DNA of 64,000 nt from the NCBI GenBank assembly GCA_020635855.1, contig JACJYZ010000002.1:1178001-1242000 (forward strand). Direction: 5' to 3'. The position numbers and the translations under genes were made by a program. The DNA is from Flavobacteriales bacterium (lineage in GTDB: Bacteria; Bacteroidota; Bacteroidia; JACJYZ01). Below are positions 50,496-59,515 of the stretch, one piece after another. A model generated the notes under the pieces. It ran no database searches. It had not been told where the DNA came from and saw only the letters and a program-made list of their open reading frames with translations. Position 1 is the first letter of the stretch, and each line of letters starts with the position of its first letter.

Positions 50496-51089
50496 ATGCG
50501 ACGCTTCACCTCCATATGCATCGGTGTGTTTTTTTTGTTGGGTACCGCCGGATTTGCCCAGGTAAATAAAGACCCGTATACCTACTATCTCGGATTTTCA
50601 CTCAAACCCCAGTCGATGGGTACCCAGATGGTTTCTTACTTCCTTCTGAAGTATCACGGGAGTGAGTTCAAGAGTTCGAGACCGATCACCCGTGAAAGTT
50701 TTATCCTGCAGATCATGGGACTGGAAGATTCACCTGCCAATCCGGAGCATGTGGACTGGTTCGAGGTGTACGAAGTAAAGTATTGCAAACTGGTGTATCT
50801 GGATTCGGCCATGAACAAAAAAGATTACCAGTGTCCGCTGATCACACAACTATGGAAACTTCGATACGAAGACAACCCGTTCTTTACGGAAAATGGCGAT
50901 GACCGAGAACCGGGTTGGGGAAAGAAGATGGAGAACGGGATGCAAATGCCTTCTCCTGGGCAGATGGCCATCCTGAGAAAGTACGGAATCAAAAACTGGT
51001 TTGATGTGATCAAAGGCGAAGATATGTACCGCCTTCTTCATGACCTCTGTGATGATCAGTGGATCGCCAGGTACCAGGCCGCCCGCTGA
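50496..51089 (+). CDS. Hypothetical secreted protein
   Basis: A 197-residue protein with a clear signal peptide (FTSICIGVFFLLGTAGFAQ) starting at the ATG 50496. The mature part has no motif I know; conserved-looking pieces are YYLGFSLKPQSMGTQMVSYF, DWFEVYEVKYCKLVYLDS, QLWKLRYEDNPFF and MPSPGQMAILRKYGI. It is rich in aromatic residues and probably globular. The gene is 63 bp after the PhzF-like gene and converges on the next one with 1 bp between the stops. Confidence 0.7.
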   Translation: MRRFTSICIGVFFLLGTAGFAQVNKDPYTYYLGFSLKPQSMGTQMVSYFLLKYHGSEFKSSRPITRESFILQIMGLEDSPANPEHVDWFEVYEVKYCKLVYLDSAMNKKDYQCPLITQLWKLRYEDNPFFTENGDDREPGWGKKMENGMQMPSPGQMAILRKYGIKNWFDVIKGEDMYRLLHDLCDDQWIARYQAAR

Positions 51090-51090
51090 G

Positions 51091-51633
51091 TTATTTGGAA
51101 GCCAACTCGGTGTAAGCCATGGATTCTTGAATGAGCCGGTCTCCTTTGTTGTTGGATTCGGATTGGCTGTAGTCTACATTCAAGGCGTTGTTGTAAACGC
51201 AGGTTTGGAGTTTCCCGTTCTGCAGATAGTACTGAAATTTCTTTTGCTGGTGCATCCGCCCACCTTGATCAAAGGGCTTGTCGTAGATACTTAGTTCTTT
51301 TACCACCAGGTACAATTGGCCTTCACGGAAATAGTATTCAGAGACGAGGATTTCACTTTCACCTTCACTTTGCACCGTCAGCTTGATGATCTTGTTTTCG
51401 TTATAAACCGCATCAATCAGGGATGTCCCCAGCTTTGCGAATTGTTGGGTTTCTTCTTCAATCGGTGTTTTGAAAATAACCTTCTGTATGATATCGAATT
51501 TGTTGATGCTGGCATCTGTCTGCAATGCAATCGCCAGGGCCTTATCCAACTCGGTGCTGTCAGAAGGTACTGTCATGCCCTGGGTAGGGATCCAAAGTCC
51601 GATACACACGATCAGTAGTTTGATTTTCTCCAT
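51091..51633 (-). CDS. Hypothetical secreted protein
   Basis: A 180-residue exported protein; the ATG at 51633 starts MEKIKLLIVCIGLWIPTQG, a signal peptide. ATGs at 51648 and 51789 are further upstream but the latter would add an unrelated hydrophobic segment. The body (INKFDIIQKVIFKTPIEEET, NENKIIKLTVQSEGESEILV, EYYFREGQLYLVVKELSIYD, KFQYYLQNGKLQTCVYNNAL) has antiparallel beta-sheet character. I do not recognise a family. It converges with the gene on the left, stop to stop. Confidence 0.68.
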   Translation of the reverse strand: MEKIKLLIVCIGLWIPTQGMTVPSDSTELDKALAIALQTDASINKFDIIQKVIFKTPIEEETQQFAKLGTSLIDAVYNENKIIKLTVQSEGESEILVSEYYFREGQLYLVVKELSIYDKPFDQGGRMHQQKKFQYYLQNGKLQTCVYNNALNVDYSQSESNNKGDRLIQESMAYTELASK

Positions 51634-51850
51634 CAGTGGTTGTCCCATTAAAGCTTGAATCCTAAGGAAGAAAGCGAGCAAATCCTTTGGGACTTCAGTA
51701 ATCAAAGGAATTGCAAAAAAAACTCCTCCGGTGAAATTTACTGCGTCCGAAAAGCTAATCGTAAGTAAGTAAAGTAGAAAGCGAATCAACCCTGCCCGGG
51801 TTTTTGCTTATACGAATATGGGGTGAAAAGGTTTTGGGTTGAACATAAAA

Positions 51851-51878
51851 AAAACCGCACAAGGCGGTTTTCTTTATA
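51851..51878 (-). terminator. Terminator of the metal cassette
   Basis: AAAACCGC and GCGGTTTT pair around ACAAG. Read leftward the stem is followed by a run of eight T. It is about 20 bp after the lipoprotein stop. Confidence 0.85.
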
Positions 51879-51896
51879 TGTGGATCAATTGTCCTT

Positions 51897-52214
51897 TTAC
51901 ATGTTGGTCTCTTCCGATTCCTTTGCCTGATCTTTGCTGAGAACCAGGTCCATGCCACAGGCCGGGCATTTGCCGGCTTCCGCGTAGGTTTTATTTCCTT
52001 CGCATTTCATCGGACAAACATACACGCCGGCTGCGTCATCGTAGTCGGCATTTCCATGGTCATGGTGATCGGCTTCTTCGCCGGTACCCGCATGTTCTTC
52101 GGTGGTTGTTCCGTCTCCTTCGCTTTCATCGTGGCCGCCGCCGCAGGAAGCAAGGAAAAGGCTTCCGCTGATGAACAGTCCGGAAAGAATCAGTTGAAGG
52201 TGCTTCTTCTTCAT
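51897..52214 (-). CDS. Lipoprotein with heavy-metal-binding domain
   Basis: A 105-residue lipoprotein. The signal peptide ends LFLASCGGG, Cys being the lipidation site. A His/Asp/Glu-rich linker (EEADHHDHGNADYDD) precedes a small metal-binding domain of the YVCPM-type: YVCPMKCEGNKTYAEAGKCP, then ACGMDLVLSK. Two Cys pairs and the His-rich stretch suggest copper or zinc binding. It is the last gene of a leftward cassette and probably acts at the inner face of the outer membrane or in the periplasm. Confidence 0.85.
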   Translation of the reverse strand: MKKKHLQLILSGLFISGSLFLASCGGGHDESEGDGTTTEEHAGTGEEADHHDHGNADYDDAAGVYVCPMKCEGNKTYAEAGKCPACGMDLVLSKDQAKESEETNM

Positions 52215-52289
52215 TGTTGCATTTGTTTTTAATGGTTTGAACGAAATTAGCAAAATAAATGCTTCCGGTCCTGCCCGTTCCGGGTACCT

Positions 52290-52508
52290 TTACATCTGTT
52301 CTATGTAATAACCGATGTCGGCGAGCGCGGCCGATATCCCGGGAATGAACTGTGGCTCGGTTTGCAACGTCAGCACCTTGTCAGGTGATGCAATATCCAC
52401 CTTCCAGGACTTTATTTCCTCCCTTCCGTCCAGCAACGGCGTTACCGCTCCCACGCATCTGCCGCAATTGATGTTGGTCTTGAACCGGAATTCCCGCACA
52501 TTACTCAT
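52290..52508 (-). CDS. Small heavy-metal-associated (HMA) protein
   Basis: A 72-residue cytoplasmic protein of the CopZ/HMA size. The N-terminal metal loop is TNINCGRCVGAVTPLLDG, with CGRC as the CxxC pair, and the C-terminal half is KVDIASPDKVLTLQTEP with FIPGISAALADIGYYIEQM. The MxCxxC methionine is replaced by Asn-Cys. A copper-chaperone role is likely. Its start overlaps the upstream HMA gene by 8 bp, so the pair is coupled. Confidence 0.75.
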   Translation of the reverse strand: MSNVREFRFKTNINCGRCVGAVTPLLDGREEIKSWKVDIASPDKVLTLQTEPQFIPGISAALADIGYYIEQM

Positions 52509-52857
52509 GTTTACCTCCCGGTTTCTGGCAGCATCCGGGTAGTTTGCCGAATGCCTTCGGATCAGCTTTTACATCATCCGCATCATAACCCGCATCAGCA
52601 ATGGCTTTTCGGAGTTCATCCGGATTGGTTTTGTCGGATTTATAAACCACTGTCACCTCTTTGGTGTCAAGGTCTACATTCGATTCAATCGTGCCTTTGA
52701 CGAACCGTACGGCTTTCTCGATGCGCTCTTTGCATTCACCGCAGATGGCGGAGGTTTTGATGACCACCGTGTCGCGGTTGGCCTGTGCCTGCGCGGGCTG
52801 CAAGAATGAAAGACCGAATAAAAGAATCAGGGCAAATACTTTAACATATGTCTTCAT
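52501..52857 (-). CDS. Periplasmic HMA-domain protein
   Basis: A 118-residue exported protein; the ATG at 52857 starts a signal peptide (VFALILLFGLSFLQPAQAQ). The HMA domain contains VIKTSAICGECKERIEKAVR with CGEC as the metal pair, VDLDTKEVTVVYKSDKTNPD and KAIADAGYDADDVKAD, then a Cys-rich tail (KLPGCCQKPGGKHE) that could also bind metal. It resembles periplasmic metal carriers such as MerP, here in a copper or zinc context. It ends within the start of the next gene and follows the TonB receptor gene by 16 bp. Confidence 0.85.
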   Translation of the reverse strand: MKTYVKVFALILLFGLSFLQPAQAQANRDTVVIKTSAICGECKERIEKAVRFVKGTIESNVDLDTKEVTVVYKSDKTNPDELRKAIADAGYDADDVKADPKAFGKLPGCCQKPGGKHE

Positions 52858-52873
52858 GGTATTGGGTTTTAGG

Positions 52874-55099
52874 TTAGTTAAAATGGGTGCGGATGCCTGC
52901 ATAAATGCTTCTGCCGTTTAATGGTCCCCAGATGAGGCTGCCATCAAAGTATGGACCAAATGGTGCGTCACTGCCAATAATGGGATCAGGTTGGGTATAG
53001 TTTGTCAGGTTCTCGACCCCGATGTAGCCTCTGAACCATTTGAATTCTTTGGAAACCTGGCTGTGAAGGATGACATACCGGGGCGAGTGGTTGTCACGCC
53101 TGTAGGCGTTGGGATTGGTTTCTGTGCCGGGGATGCGTGTTGTTCCGAAAGCGTTCATGGTGAAATCGATCTGCCACTTTCCATTCCTGCTTTCCCATGC
53201 CAGGTTCATCATGCCCCTGTTTTTCGGAACCAGGGCCCGCGATTGCAGGTGGCCTGCCGTTGTGGTTTGTACATCATACCTTCTGGCGGAAAGGCGGCAT
53301 GTGAGGCGTTCCAGTGGTTCGAACGTCAGTTCCACCTGGGAGCTATGTGACCTGGAGGTGCCGTTTAACGATCCGTACACGATCTCATGCACGTTACGGT
53401 CCAGGTCGATCACCGCCTGGTTGATGAATACCGTGTAATAGTGATCGGCATTCAGTGATGCCTTGCGCCCGAACAGGGTGAACTTGCGTGTCAGGGAAAC
53501 CCCGATGGTCCAGGCATCCTCCATGCCCGGGTCCCCGGTGATGACAAGTTTGCGGGAACTGGCAAAAATGGCAGGATTTTCCATAAAGAGGTGCGGATTG
53601 CGGAAGCCTCGGCCGGCAGAAATACGCAACGCCGTGAGGTCCCATGGGCTCCAGCGAACATGCAGTCGGGGTGTTACCTGAATTCCATACAGGTTATGGT
53701 AGTCGGCACGAAGTCCGCCGATCATTGAAAACCTATCGCTGTCTTCTATACTGTATTCCACAAATGGGCCGGCGGCCCAAGCGGTACTGTTGAAGATCGA
53801 ATCAACGAATGTTTCCTTGTAGTCATCCACCTGCAGGCTGACCCCGGTTTTCAACAGGTTGTGGTGGTGGCCCTGCACCTGGAAGATGCTGTTGAAATAA
53901 CCACTGTTGTGACTTCCGTCATACGTCCGGTTCCCAAAGCGTGCCGTTTGTTCGGTTCTGCGAACAGAAGTGATAAGCCCCAGGCTATGGTCGTGGTGCG
54001 ATGGCATCAGGAAACCGTTTTTGGAAAAGGCTCCGTACTGGCGGATGTGTACATCCACACCGTATCCGTTGGTACTGTCGGATGCCAGATCGGGGTTGTA
54101 TGTGGTTTGTCCTCCCAGCGTATGCCAGTCCATGAATTGTCCGGCCAACTGTCCTTCCATCTTTTCATACTGATATTTCCAGCGTTGCATGAGGTTTACT
54201 TGTTGTCCGGTGGGCATGTCCAGGAAGCCGTCCCCGTTGTTATCCACCTTCATGCCCGAATAGCTGGCGTGGGCGAGGGTCACAGCCTTCCATTTGCTTT
54301 TGCGCATCGACTGAAGATGGCCGTTGAACTCCATGCGCCCCTGGTGGTTGCCGAACAGGTTGATGAAGTATCGGTCACCTTTTCCTGGCATCACATAGGC
54401 CAGGTTGATCTGCCCGGTCATGGATTCGAAACCGTTCAGCACAGACCCGGTTCCTTTGTTGATACTGATGGATTCGATCCACGGACCGGGAACAAATGAG
54501 AGTCCGTACGCGGCGCCCATGCCCCTTATGAGAGGGATGTTCTCTAACTGGATCTGTGTATAAATGCCGTCCAGTCCCAACATCTGGATCTTTTTTGCCC
54601 CCGATACCGCATCCGAGTAAACCACATCCACCGCGGCATTGGTCTCAAAGCTCTCGCTGAGGTTGCAGCAAGGGGCTTTCTGAAGTTCGGCGGATGTGAT
54701 GTATTGCACACCCCGACTGTCAAGCGTGGATATGTCGGTGGTGTTGCGGCGTTCTATTTTCTCTACCACCTGTAGCATGGTGCTTTTGGTGAGGTAGATC
54801 TGTAAAGGTTCAGACGGCGCTTTGCTCAATGTGATGGTGTCGCTGCCGTACTGGATGTGACTGACTACCAGATGAGCTGGATATGCACTCGGCTGGGGAA
54901 TGCTGAAATGACCGTCGGCGTCTGTGGCGGTTCCCGTTTGGGTACCTGCCCAGTAAACATTGGCAAAGAGAATGGCTGCGGGTTTTGAGCCCTCCTCGGA
55001 TTTTTCCAACACCCGGCCTTCTATGGGTGTTTGGGCATGAACGACCGGGCCGATGAAAATCAACAGGGCCGGTAGCCACTTATATATATAGGTAAACAT
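52874..55099 (-). CDS. TonB-dependent receptor, probably metal-related
   Basis: A 741-residue outer-membrane receptor. A signal peptide (LPALLIFIGPVVHAQ) is followed by a carboxypeptidase regulatory-like domain (about 25-110: GRVLEKSEEGSKPAAILFAN; GTATDADGHFSIPQPSAYPA). The plug (about 130-240) holds AELQKAPCCNLSESFETNAA, with a Cys pair typical of the copper-linked subgroup, and QMLGLDGIYTQIQLENIPLI. The barrel ends in GRSIYAGIRTHFN with an aromatic-containing last strand. The context (two HMA proteins and a metal lipoprotein) suggests copper or zinc transport; substrate is not proven. Confidence 0.88.
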   Translation of the reverse strand: MFTYIYKWLPALLIFIGPVVHAQTPIEGRVLEKSEEGSKPAAILFANVYWAGTQTGTATDADGHFSIPQPSAYPAHLVVSHIQYGSDTITLSKAPSEPLQIYLTKSTMLQVVEKIERRNTTDISTLDSRGVQYITSAELQKAPCCNLSESFETNAAVDVVYSDAVSGAKKIQMLGLDGIYTQIQLENIPLIRGMGAAYGLSFVPGPWIESISINKGTGSVLNGFESMTGQINLAYVMPGKGDRYFINLFGNHQGRMEFNGHLQSMRKSKWKAVTLAHASYSGMKVDNNGDGFLDMPTGQQVNLMQRWKYQYEKMEGQLAGQFMDWHTLGGQTTYNPDLASDSTNGYGVDVHIRQYGAFSKNGFLMPSHHDHSLGLITSVRRTEQTARFGNRTYDGSHNSGYFNSIFQVQGHHHNLLKTGVSLQVDDYKETFVDSIFNSTAWAAGPFVEYSIEDSDRFSMIGGLRADYHNLYGIQVTPRLHVRWSPWDLTALRISAGRGFRNPHLFMENPAIFASSRKLVITGDPGMEDAWTIGVSLTRKFTLFGRKASLNADHYYTVFINQAVIDLDRNVHEIVYGSLNGTSRSHSSQVELTFEPLERLTCRLSARRYDVQTTTAGHLQSRALVPKNRGMMNLAWESRNGKWQIDFTMNAFGTTRIPGTETNPNAYRRDNHSPRYVILHSQVSKEFKWFRGYIGVENLTNYTQPDPIIGSDAPFGPYFDGSLIWGPLNGRSIYAGIRTHFN

Positions 55100-55150
55100 A
55101 ACATGGTTGTTAATGATGAGACAAAAGGATCGTACTCAGCAACAACAATG

Positions 55151-55537
55151 TCAGATAAGGTAGGTTTGCAAGAGGGCCAGTTTGTGGCCAACTGTGCAGG
55201 GAGGCGGTGGTTTGGTGAAAGCGCCGAACCGGGAATGATCCGGGCAGGTGTGGTTGGCAAAGGGCAGCAGGGTGCCTGCATTTGCCAGGGAATGTGTAAT
55301 GAAGGAAGGAAAGGAAATTTCAGTGTGGTCGTTCACCTGGAAAGATGCGGCGGCGACCTTGTTATATTGGAATGTATTCTTGCAGCAACCGGCCATGCCA
55401 CAACAGGGTTCCTGCGGACCGGTGATCACAAGCGACCGGTTCACCGCCTTGCCGTGGCAGTAGTGCGTGCCGATGGTAACGCCCATGGTGGATGTCAGCA
55501 CCATGAAGGCAAGCAGGATATGCAGGATACGGTTCAA
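55151..55537 (-). CDS. HYC_CC_PP-type small secreted protein
   Basis: A 128-residue exported protein. The N-terminal hydrophobic segment (ILHILLAFMVLTSTMGVTI) ends in GTHYCHGK. Further marks are PCCGMAGCCKN with two Cys pairs and KPPPPCTVG near the end, the HYC, CC and PP elements that name the family. The Cys and His residues fit metal binding. The gene stands between the TonB receptor and the thioredoxin-like gene (51 and 3 bp spacings), a common arrangement of this family in Bacteroidota. Function unknown. Confidence 0.8.
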   Translation of the reverse strand: MNRILHILLAFMVLTSTMGVTIGTHYCHGKAVNRSLVITGPQEPCCGMAGCCKNTFQYNKVAAASFQVNDHTEISFPSFITHSLANAGTLLPFANHTCPDHSRFGAFTKPPPPCTVGHKLALLQTYLI

Positions 55538-55540
55538 GGT

Positions 55541-56119
55541 TTATTCGCTTGAGTTGCTGTTTTGTTTTGCCAGGAACTCTTTGTTGTAATCATCCCACGA
55601 TTGCTTCATATAAGCATTGTCGTAGATCCAGTTCAGCATGGATTCCATGGTCTTCACATCTTTATAACCGGGTGCAATGGTGATCCGGTTGATCTTTTCA
55701 TCGAAGAAGACGATGGAGGGGTAGGATGGGCGGCCGTTCAACGCGCTGAGTGCGAATTCGTGGATACCTCTGTTACCTACATCTGAAAGATATTTGAAGG
55801 TATGGTCATTGAACACCAGCGAGTCGCGTTGTTCGGCGTTAAACTTAACGGCATAATAATGCTTGTTCACATAATCAACGATACCCGGATCCTTGAATGT
55901 GGTGGCATCCATCCGCTTGCACCATCCGCACCAACTGGTATAGAAATCGATAAACATCTTTCTCTTTTCCTTCTTGTTCAGCTTCACGGCCTCTTCAAAA
56001 GAGATCCAGTGAATGCCCTCTTCCTGAATGGTTGTTTCGGATCTGTATCTGAATGCCATCAAGCCGATGACCATGCTGGTCAAAGCAATGATAGCGCTGT
56101 ATTTCATTGTCTTCTGCAT
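55541..56119 (-). CDS. Thioredoxin-fold protein with CGWC motif
   Basis: A 192-residue exported or membrane-anchored protein. One N-terminal hydrophobic helix (YSAIIALTSMVIGLMAFRY) precedes a thioredoxin_7-type domain: IHWISFEEAVKLNKKEKRK, MFIDFYTSWCGWCKRMDATT with the redox CGWC, and the cis-Pro region GRPSYPSIVFFDEKINRITI. It probably reduces or isomerises disulfides outside the cytoplasm, perhaps of the Cys-rich proteins encoded next to it. It is the first gene of the leftward cassette. Confidence 0.86.
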   Translation of the reverse strand: MQKTMKYSAIIALTSMVIGLMAFRYRSETTIQEEGIHWISFEEAVKLNKKEKRKMFIDFYTSWCGWCKRMDATTFKDPGIVDYVNKHYYAVKFNAEQRDSLVFNDHTFKYLSDVGNRGIHEFALSALNGRPSYPSIVFFDEKINRITIAPGYKDVKTMESMLNWIYDNAYMKQSWDDYNKEFLAKQNSNSSE

Positions 56120-56214
56120 AACTTGGGTACGAAGTTTGCTTCTTAAAGGTACAAAATCCGGGCCCTTTTTTCAAGGAGGTATTCCGAGCCCTTCGTCACA
56201 TGTTACAACGGTAC

Positions 56215-57957
56215 TTATTCGTCAATACCGTGCATCATCTTTTTCATTTTCTTGTTCAGCAGCAGCAGGGCGATACCGGCGACGGCGGAACTGATCACAA
56301 AAATGAAGAAGAAATTGGAAATGGAGCTTTTCTTGGATATCTCTTCCATGTAGCTACCGATCAATCCTGCCAGGAAATTGGCTACGAAGTTAGACAGGTA
56401 CCAGACGCCGAACATGAAAGCCAGTAATCGTTTCGGTGAAAGCTTGTTTACATACGACAATCCTACCGGACTCAGGAACAGTTCTCCTACCGTGTGCAGG
56501 AAGTAAGCCATAACCAGCCAAATGATGCTTACACTGGCAGATGTAGCTCCTTGAGGAATGGAGGATGCCCCGAAGGAAAGTGCAAGGAATCCTGCACCGA
56601 GAAGAAAGAGCCCCATGGCAAATTTGATCGGACCGCTTATGTTCCGGTTGCGTTTTGACAAGTATGCCCATGCATTGGAGAACAACGGCGCGAGTGAGAT
56701 GATGAAGAACGAGTTCAGCGTTCCGAACCAACTGGCAGGGATTTCCAATGTCTTGTCATCAAAATTCTTTTCGTTGATCATGTAAATGACCCCCCAGATG
56801 ATAGCAAAACTCAGTCCGGTAAAGACGATGGTCAGCGGATATTGCTTGGCGATACGCACGGCCAGGCTCCCCAGCACCCAGGTAAGGATGAGCATCGGAA
56901 TAACCGTCAATGCAATGCTGATGATCTGAAACGCCCGGATTTCACCTTCACTCACCAACGAACGATTGGTGAAGTCTTTGGCAAAAAGTCCCATGGTGCC
57001 ACCCGCCTGTTCAAAGGCCAACCAGAAGAAAACGGTGAAAAAGGCAAGGAGCGCAATCACGCCCAGTCGGTCCTTTTCCACTTTGGGGTAGCGTTTGAGG
57101 CGGTTCAAGACAAAGAATAGCATAATGCAAATGAATGGCAACACGCTTGCATACTGAATGGCGATGGATGCATAGGGCACCTTGAACCAGGCAATAATGG
57201 TGGCGACCAGCACGGTCAGGCTAACCCCCAATAAGGTCACATCGCGTTTGGTGAAGGGTACTTTTTCTTCCGTGCGTTCTGGAGAAGAAGGGCGGTCAGG
57301 CCGTTTCAGTTTGGTAGGGCGCAACCCGATTTCGCCGAAAATGTTCTGACCGAAATAGAATTGCAGCATACCGAAGAACATGAAGATACCTGCGCAACCG
57401 AATCCGTAATTCCAGCCGTAGGTTTCTCCGAGCCATCCACAGATCAGCATGCCAAGGAATGCACCGGCATTCACACCCATGTAAAAGATGGTGAAAGCCG
57501 AGTCTTTCTTTCGGTTTTCCGGGGGGTACATGTTTCCGACAATGGACGAAATGTTGGGCTTGAAAAGTCCGTTGCCCAGGATCAGCAGGGTCAAGCCCAG
57601 GTAGAATGTCGGTACACTTTCAAAGGCGAGGGAAACGTGCCCGAGGGTCATCAGCAGGGCACCTGCGGTGACAGCATTCCGGAAACCCATGACACGGTCG
57701 GCCAGCCAGCCACCCACCAAGGGGGTCAGATACACGAGGCTGGTGTATGTGCCATAGAGCATCAGCGCTGAACTCTGGTCCCAGCCGAAACCGTGTTTAC
57801 TGATGTCACTGACCAGGTAAAACACCAGGATCGCCCGCATACCGTAGTAGCTGAAGCGTTCCCACATTTCCGTAAAGAAAAGAATGAATAGTCCTACCGG
57901 GTGACCAATGATGGTTTTCTGGTTGTCTTCCGATCCTCCAAACTGATTCAAAGTCAA
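56215..57957 (-). CDS. POT-family peptide transporter (longer paralogue)
   Basis: A 580-residue MFS transporter for di- and tripeptides coupled to protons. The ExxERF motif is in FFTEMWERFSYYGMRAIL. Further family landmarks are GGWLADRVMGFRNAVTAG, LLILGNGLFKPNISSIVG and NAGAFLGMLICGWLGETYGW. About 14 hydrophobic segments include two extra helices in the middle (YASVLPFICIMLFFVLN and the region near TVFFWLAFEQAGGTM). The next gene upstream is a shorter paralogue, so the two probably arose by duplication. With the peptidase further upstream they form a peptide-use group. Confidence 0.93.
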   Translation of the reverse strand: MTLNQFGGSEDNQKTIIGHPVGLFILFFTEMWERFSYYGMRAILVFYLVSDISKHGFGWDQSSALMLYGTYTSLVYLTPLVGGWLADRVMGFRNAVTAGALLMTLGHVSLAFESVPTFYLGLTLLILGNGLFKPNISSIVGNMYPPENRKKDSAFTIFYMGVNAGAFLGMLICGWLGETYGWNYGFGCAGIFMFFGMLQFYFGQNIFGEIGLRPTKLKRPDRPSSPERTEEKVPFTKRDVTLLGVSLTVLVATIIAWFKVPYASIAIQYASVLPFICIMLFFVLNRLKRYPKVEKDRLGVIALLAFFTVFFWLAFEQAGGTMGLFAKDFTNRSLVSEGEIRAFQIISIALTVIPMLILTWVLGSLAVRIAKQYPLTIVFTGLSFAIIWGVIYMINEKNFDDKTLEIPASWFGTLNSFFIISLAPLFSNAWAYLSKRNRNISGPIKFAMGLFLLGAGFLALSFGASSIPQGATSASVSIIWLVMAYFLHTVGELFLSPVGLSYVNKLSPKRLLAFMFGVWYLSNFVANFLAGLIGSYMEEISKKSSISNFFFIFVISSAVAGIALLLLNKKMKKMMHGIDE

Positions 57958-58004
57958 AACAAGAAAATTAGGATTCTACTTCCGTTCTCTGCGTTTCCGG
58001 TTAC

Positions 58005-59381
58005 CTATGCGGTGGCGGTGTCGGCCACTTCAAAGCCTTCGGTTTCATGTTCGTCAGCCGTGATGTCTTCAGCACCGTGGGTCAGGGCTTTGAGTTTTTT
58101 GAGGAATACCCTCAGCAACAAACCGAACGCAACCGTGAAGATGAATATGCCCAGAAAGATCTCCATCTCTCCTGCTGACTGTGCTTGTTCGCCCAGGATG
58201 CCGGCGAGTTTGTTTCCGAGTCCGGTTGCTGCGAAATAGGCCCCCATCATAAATGAGGCATATTTCACAGGTGCAAGTTTCGTGATAAATGAAAGGGCGG
58301 TTGGCGATGCGCAAAGTTCGCCAATGGTATGCAGGAGATAGGCGCCGATGAGCCAGTACAGGCTTGCCTTTCCATCAGCGGAAGAACTGCTTTCCATGGA
58401 TGCGCCGGTCATCAGCAGAAATCCAAGTCCCATGATGATGGTACCGGATGCCATTTTTAATAAGGTTGAAGCCTCTTTGTTTTTCAATTGGCGGTTGGCC
58501 CAGAAGTTGGCCACCAGCGTACCGAACAGGATGATAAATCCGGGGTTGAAAGCCTGGAACCAGGTGGTGGGCATTTCCCACCCGAACAGGCTCCGGTTCA
58601 CCTTCTCATTGGTATAAATATTCATCAAACCACCGGCTTGTTCAAAAGCGCCCCAGAATACGATGATGATGATGAATGAAAGCAGCAGGACGACCATCCT
58701 GTCCCGTTCGATTTTGGTCAGCGGGCGTTTGAGGTCCACGCCGGATTTCTCAAGGTCCTTGGCAGATTCTCCGATGCCTTTCAGGTATTTCTGCCCCAGG
58801 ATAAAAGTAACCTGACCGATGATCATGCCGATACCTGCCAGTCCGAACCCATAGTGCCATCCGTATTTTTCTCCCACGCCACCGGCGATCAGAGCCGCCA
58901 GCAGGGCACCACAGTTGATGCCCATGTAGAAAATGGTGAAGCCTTTGTCACGACGGATGTCGCCTTGTTTGTAAAGTCCGCCAACGATGGTAGAGATATT
59001 CGGTTTGAGGAGTCCCACGCCAAAGACAATCAGGGTAAGGCCGGAGACAAAGCAATAGATGCCTTCAAATGCCAGCACGCTTTGTCCGATGCATAATAGC
59101 AACCCGCCCAGCATCACCGCTTTCTTTTGTCCCAACAAACGGTCGGCGATGATGCCCCCGGGAATGGACATGACATACACCGCCATGGTATACCATCCGT
59201 AAATGGAGAGGGCGAAGGTTTTGTCCCAACCAAGGCCCGGATTCTGTGCGGTTGCTTCCGTGTACATATACAATGTCAAAATGGCCCGCATGCCATAGTA
59301 ACTGAAACGTTCCCACATTTCGGTGAGGAACAGAATGTAGAGACCTTTGGGATGGCCGAATAGGGTTTCCTGTTTTTCCAT
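58005..59381 (-). CDS. POT-family peptide transporter (shorter paralogue)
   Basis: A 458-residue proton-coupled oligopeptide transporter in the cytoplasmic membrane. It starts with GHPKGLYILFLTEMWERFSY, containing the ExxERF motif, then GGIIADRLLGQKKAVMLGG, VFGVGLLKPNISTIVGGLY and INCGALLAALIAGGVGEKYG. Compared with its 580-residue neighbour it lacks about 120 residues in the central region, probably two helices, but the conserved halves are complete (VVGAFEQAGGLMNIYTNE-like part WGAFEQAGGLMNIYTN and LLHTIGELCASPTALSFITK). The acidic tail (HGAEDITADEHETEGFEVAD) is unusual. Confidence 0.92.
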   Translation of the reverse strand: MEKQETLFGHPKGLYILFLTEMWERFSYYGMRAILTLYMYTEATAQNPGLGWDKTFALSIYGWYTMAVYVMSIPGGIIADRLLGQKKAVMLGGLLLCIGQSVLAFEGIYCFVSGLTLIVFGVGLLKPNISTIVGGLYKQGDIRRDKGFTIFYMGINCGALLAALIAGGVGEKYGWHYGFGLAGIGMIIGQVTFILGQKYLKGIGESAKDLEKSGVDLKRPLTKIERDRMVVLLLSFIIIIVFWGAFEQAGGLMNIYTNEKVNRSLFGWEMPTTWFQAFNPGFIILFGTLVANFWANRQLKNKEASTLLKMASGTIIMGLGFLLMTGASMESSSSADGKASLYWLIGAYLLHTIGELCASPTALSFITKLAPVKYASFMMGAYFAATGLGNKLAGILGEQAQSAGEMEIFLGIFIFTVAFGLLLRVFLKKLKALTHGAEDITADEHETEGFEVADTATA

Positions 59382-59515
59382 GTTTATTGGTGTTTAACCA
59401 GAATTAGATGCGGGTATCTGATGGTTTCGGTGCGGCGAAAGATAGATAAAAATTATCAATCGTTCCGCTCGTGCCTTTCCCCACGTTTTTCTTCCGTTAG
59501 CATCCCAATTGTTGT

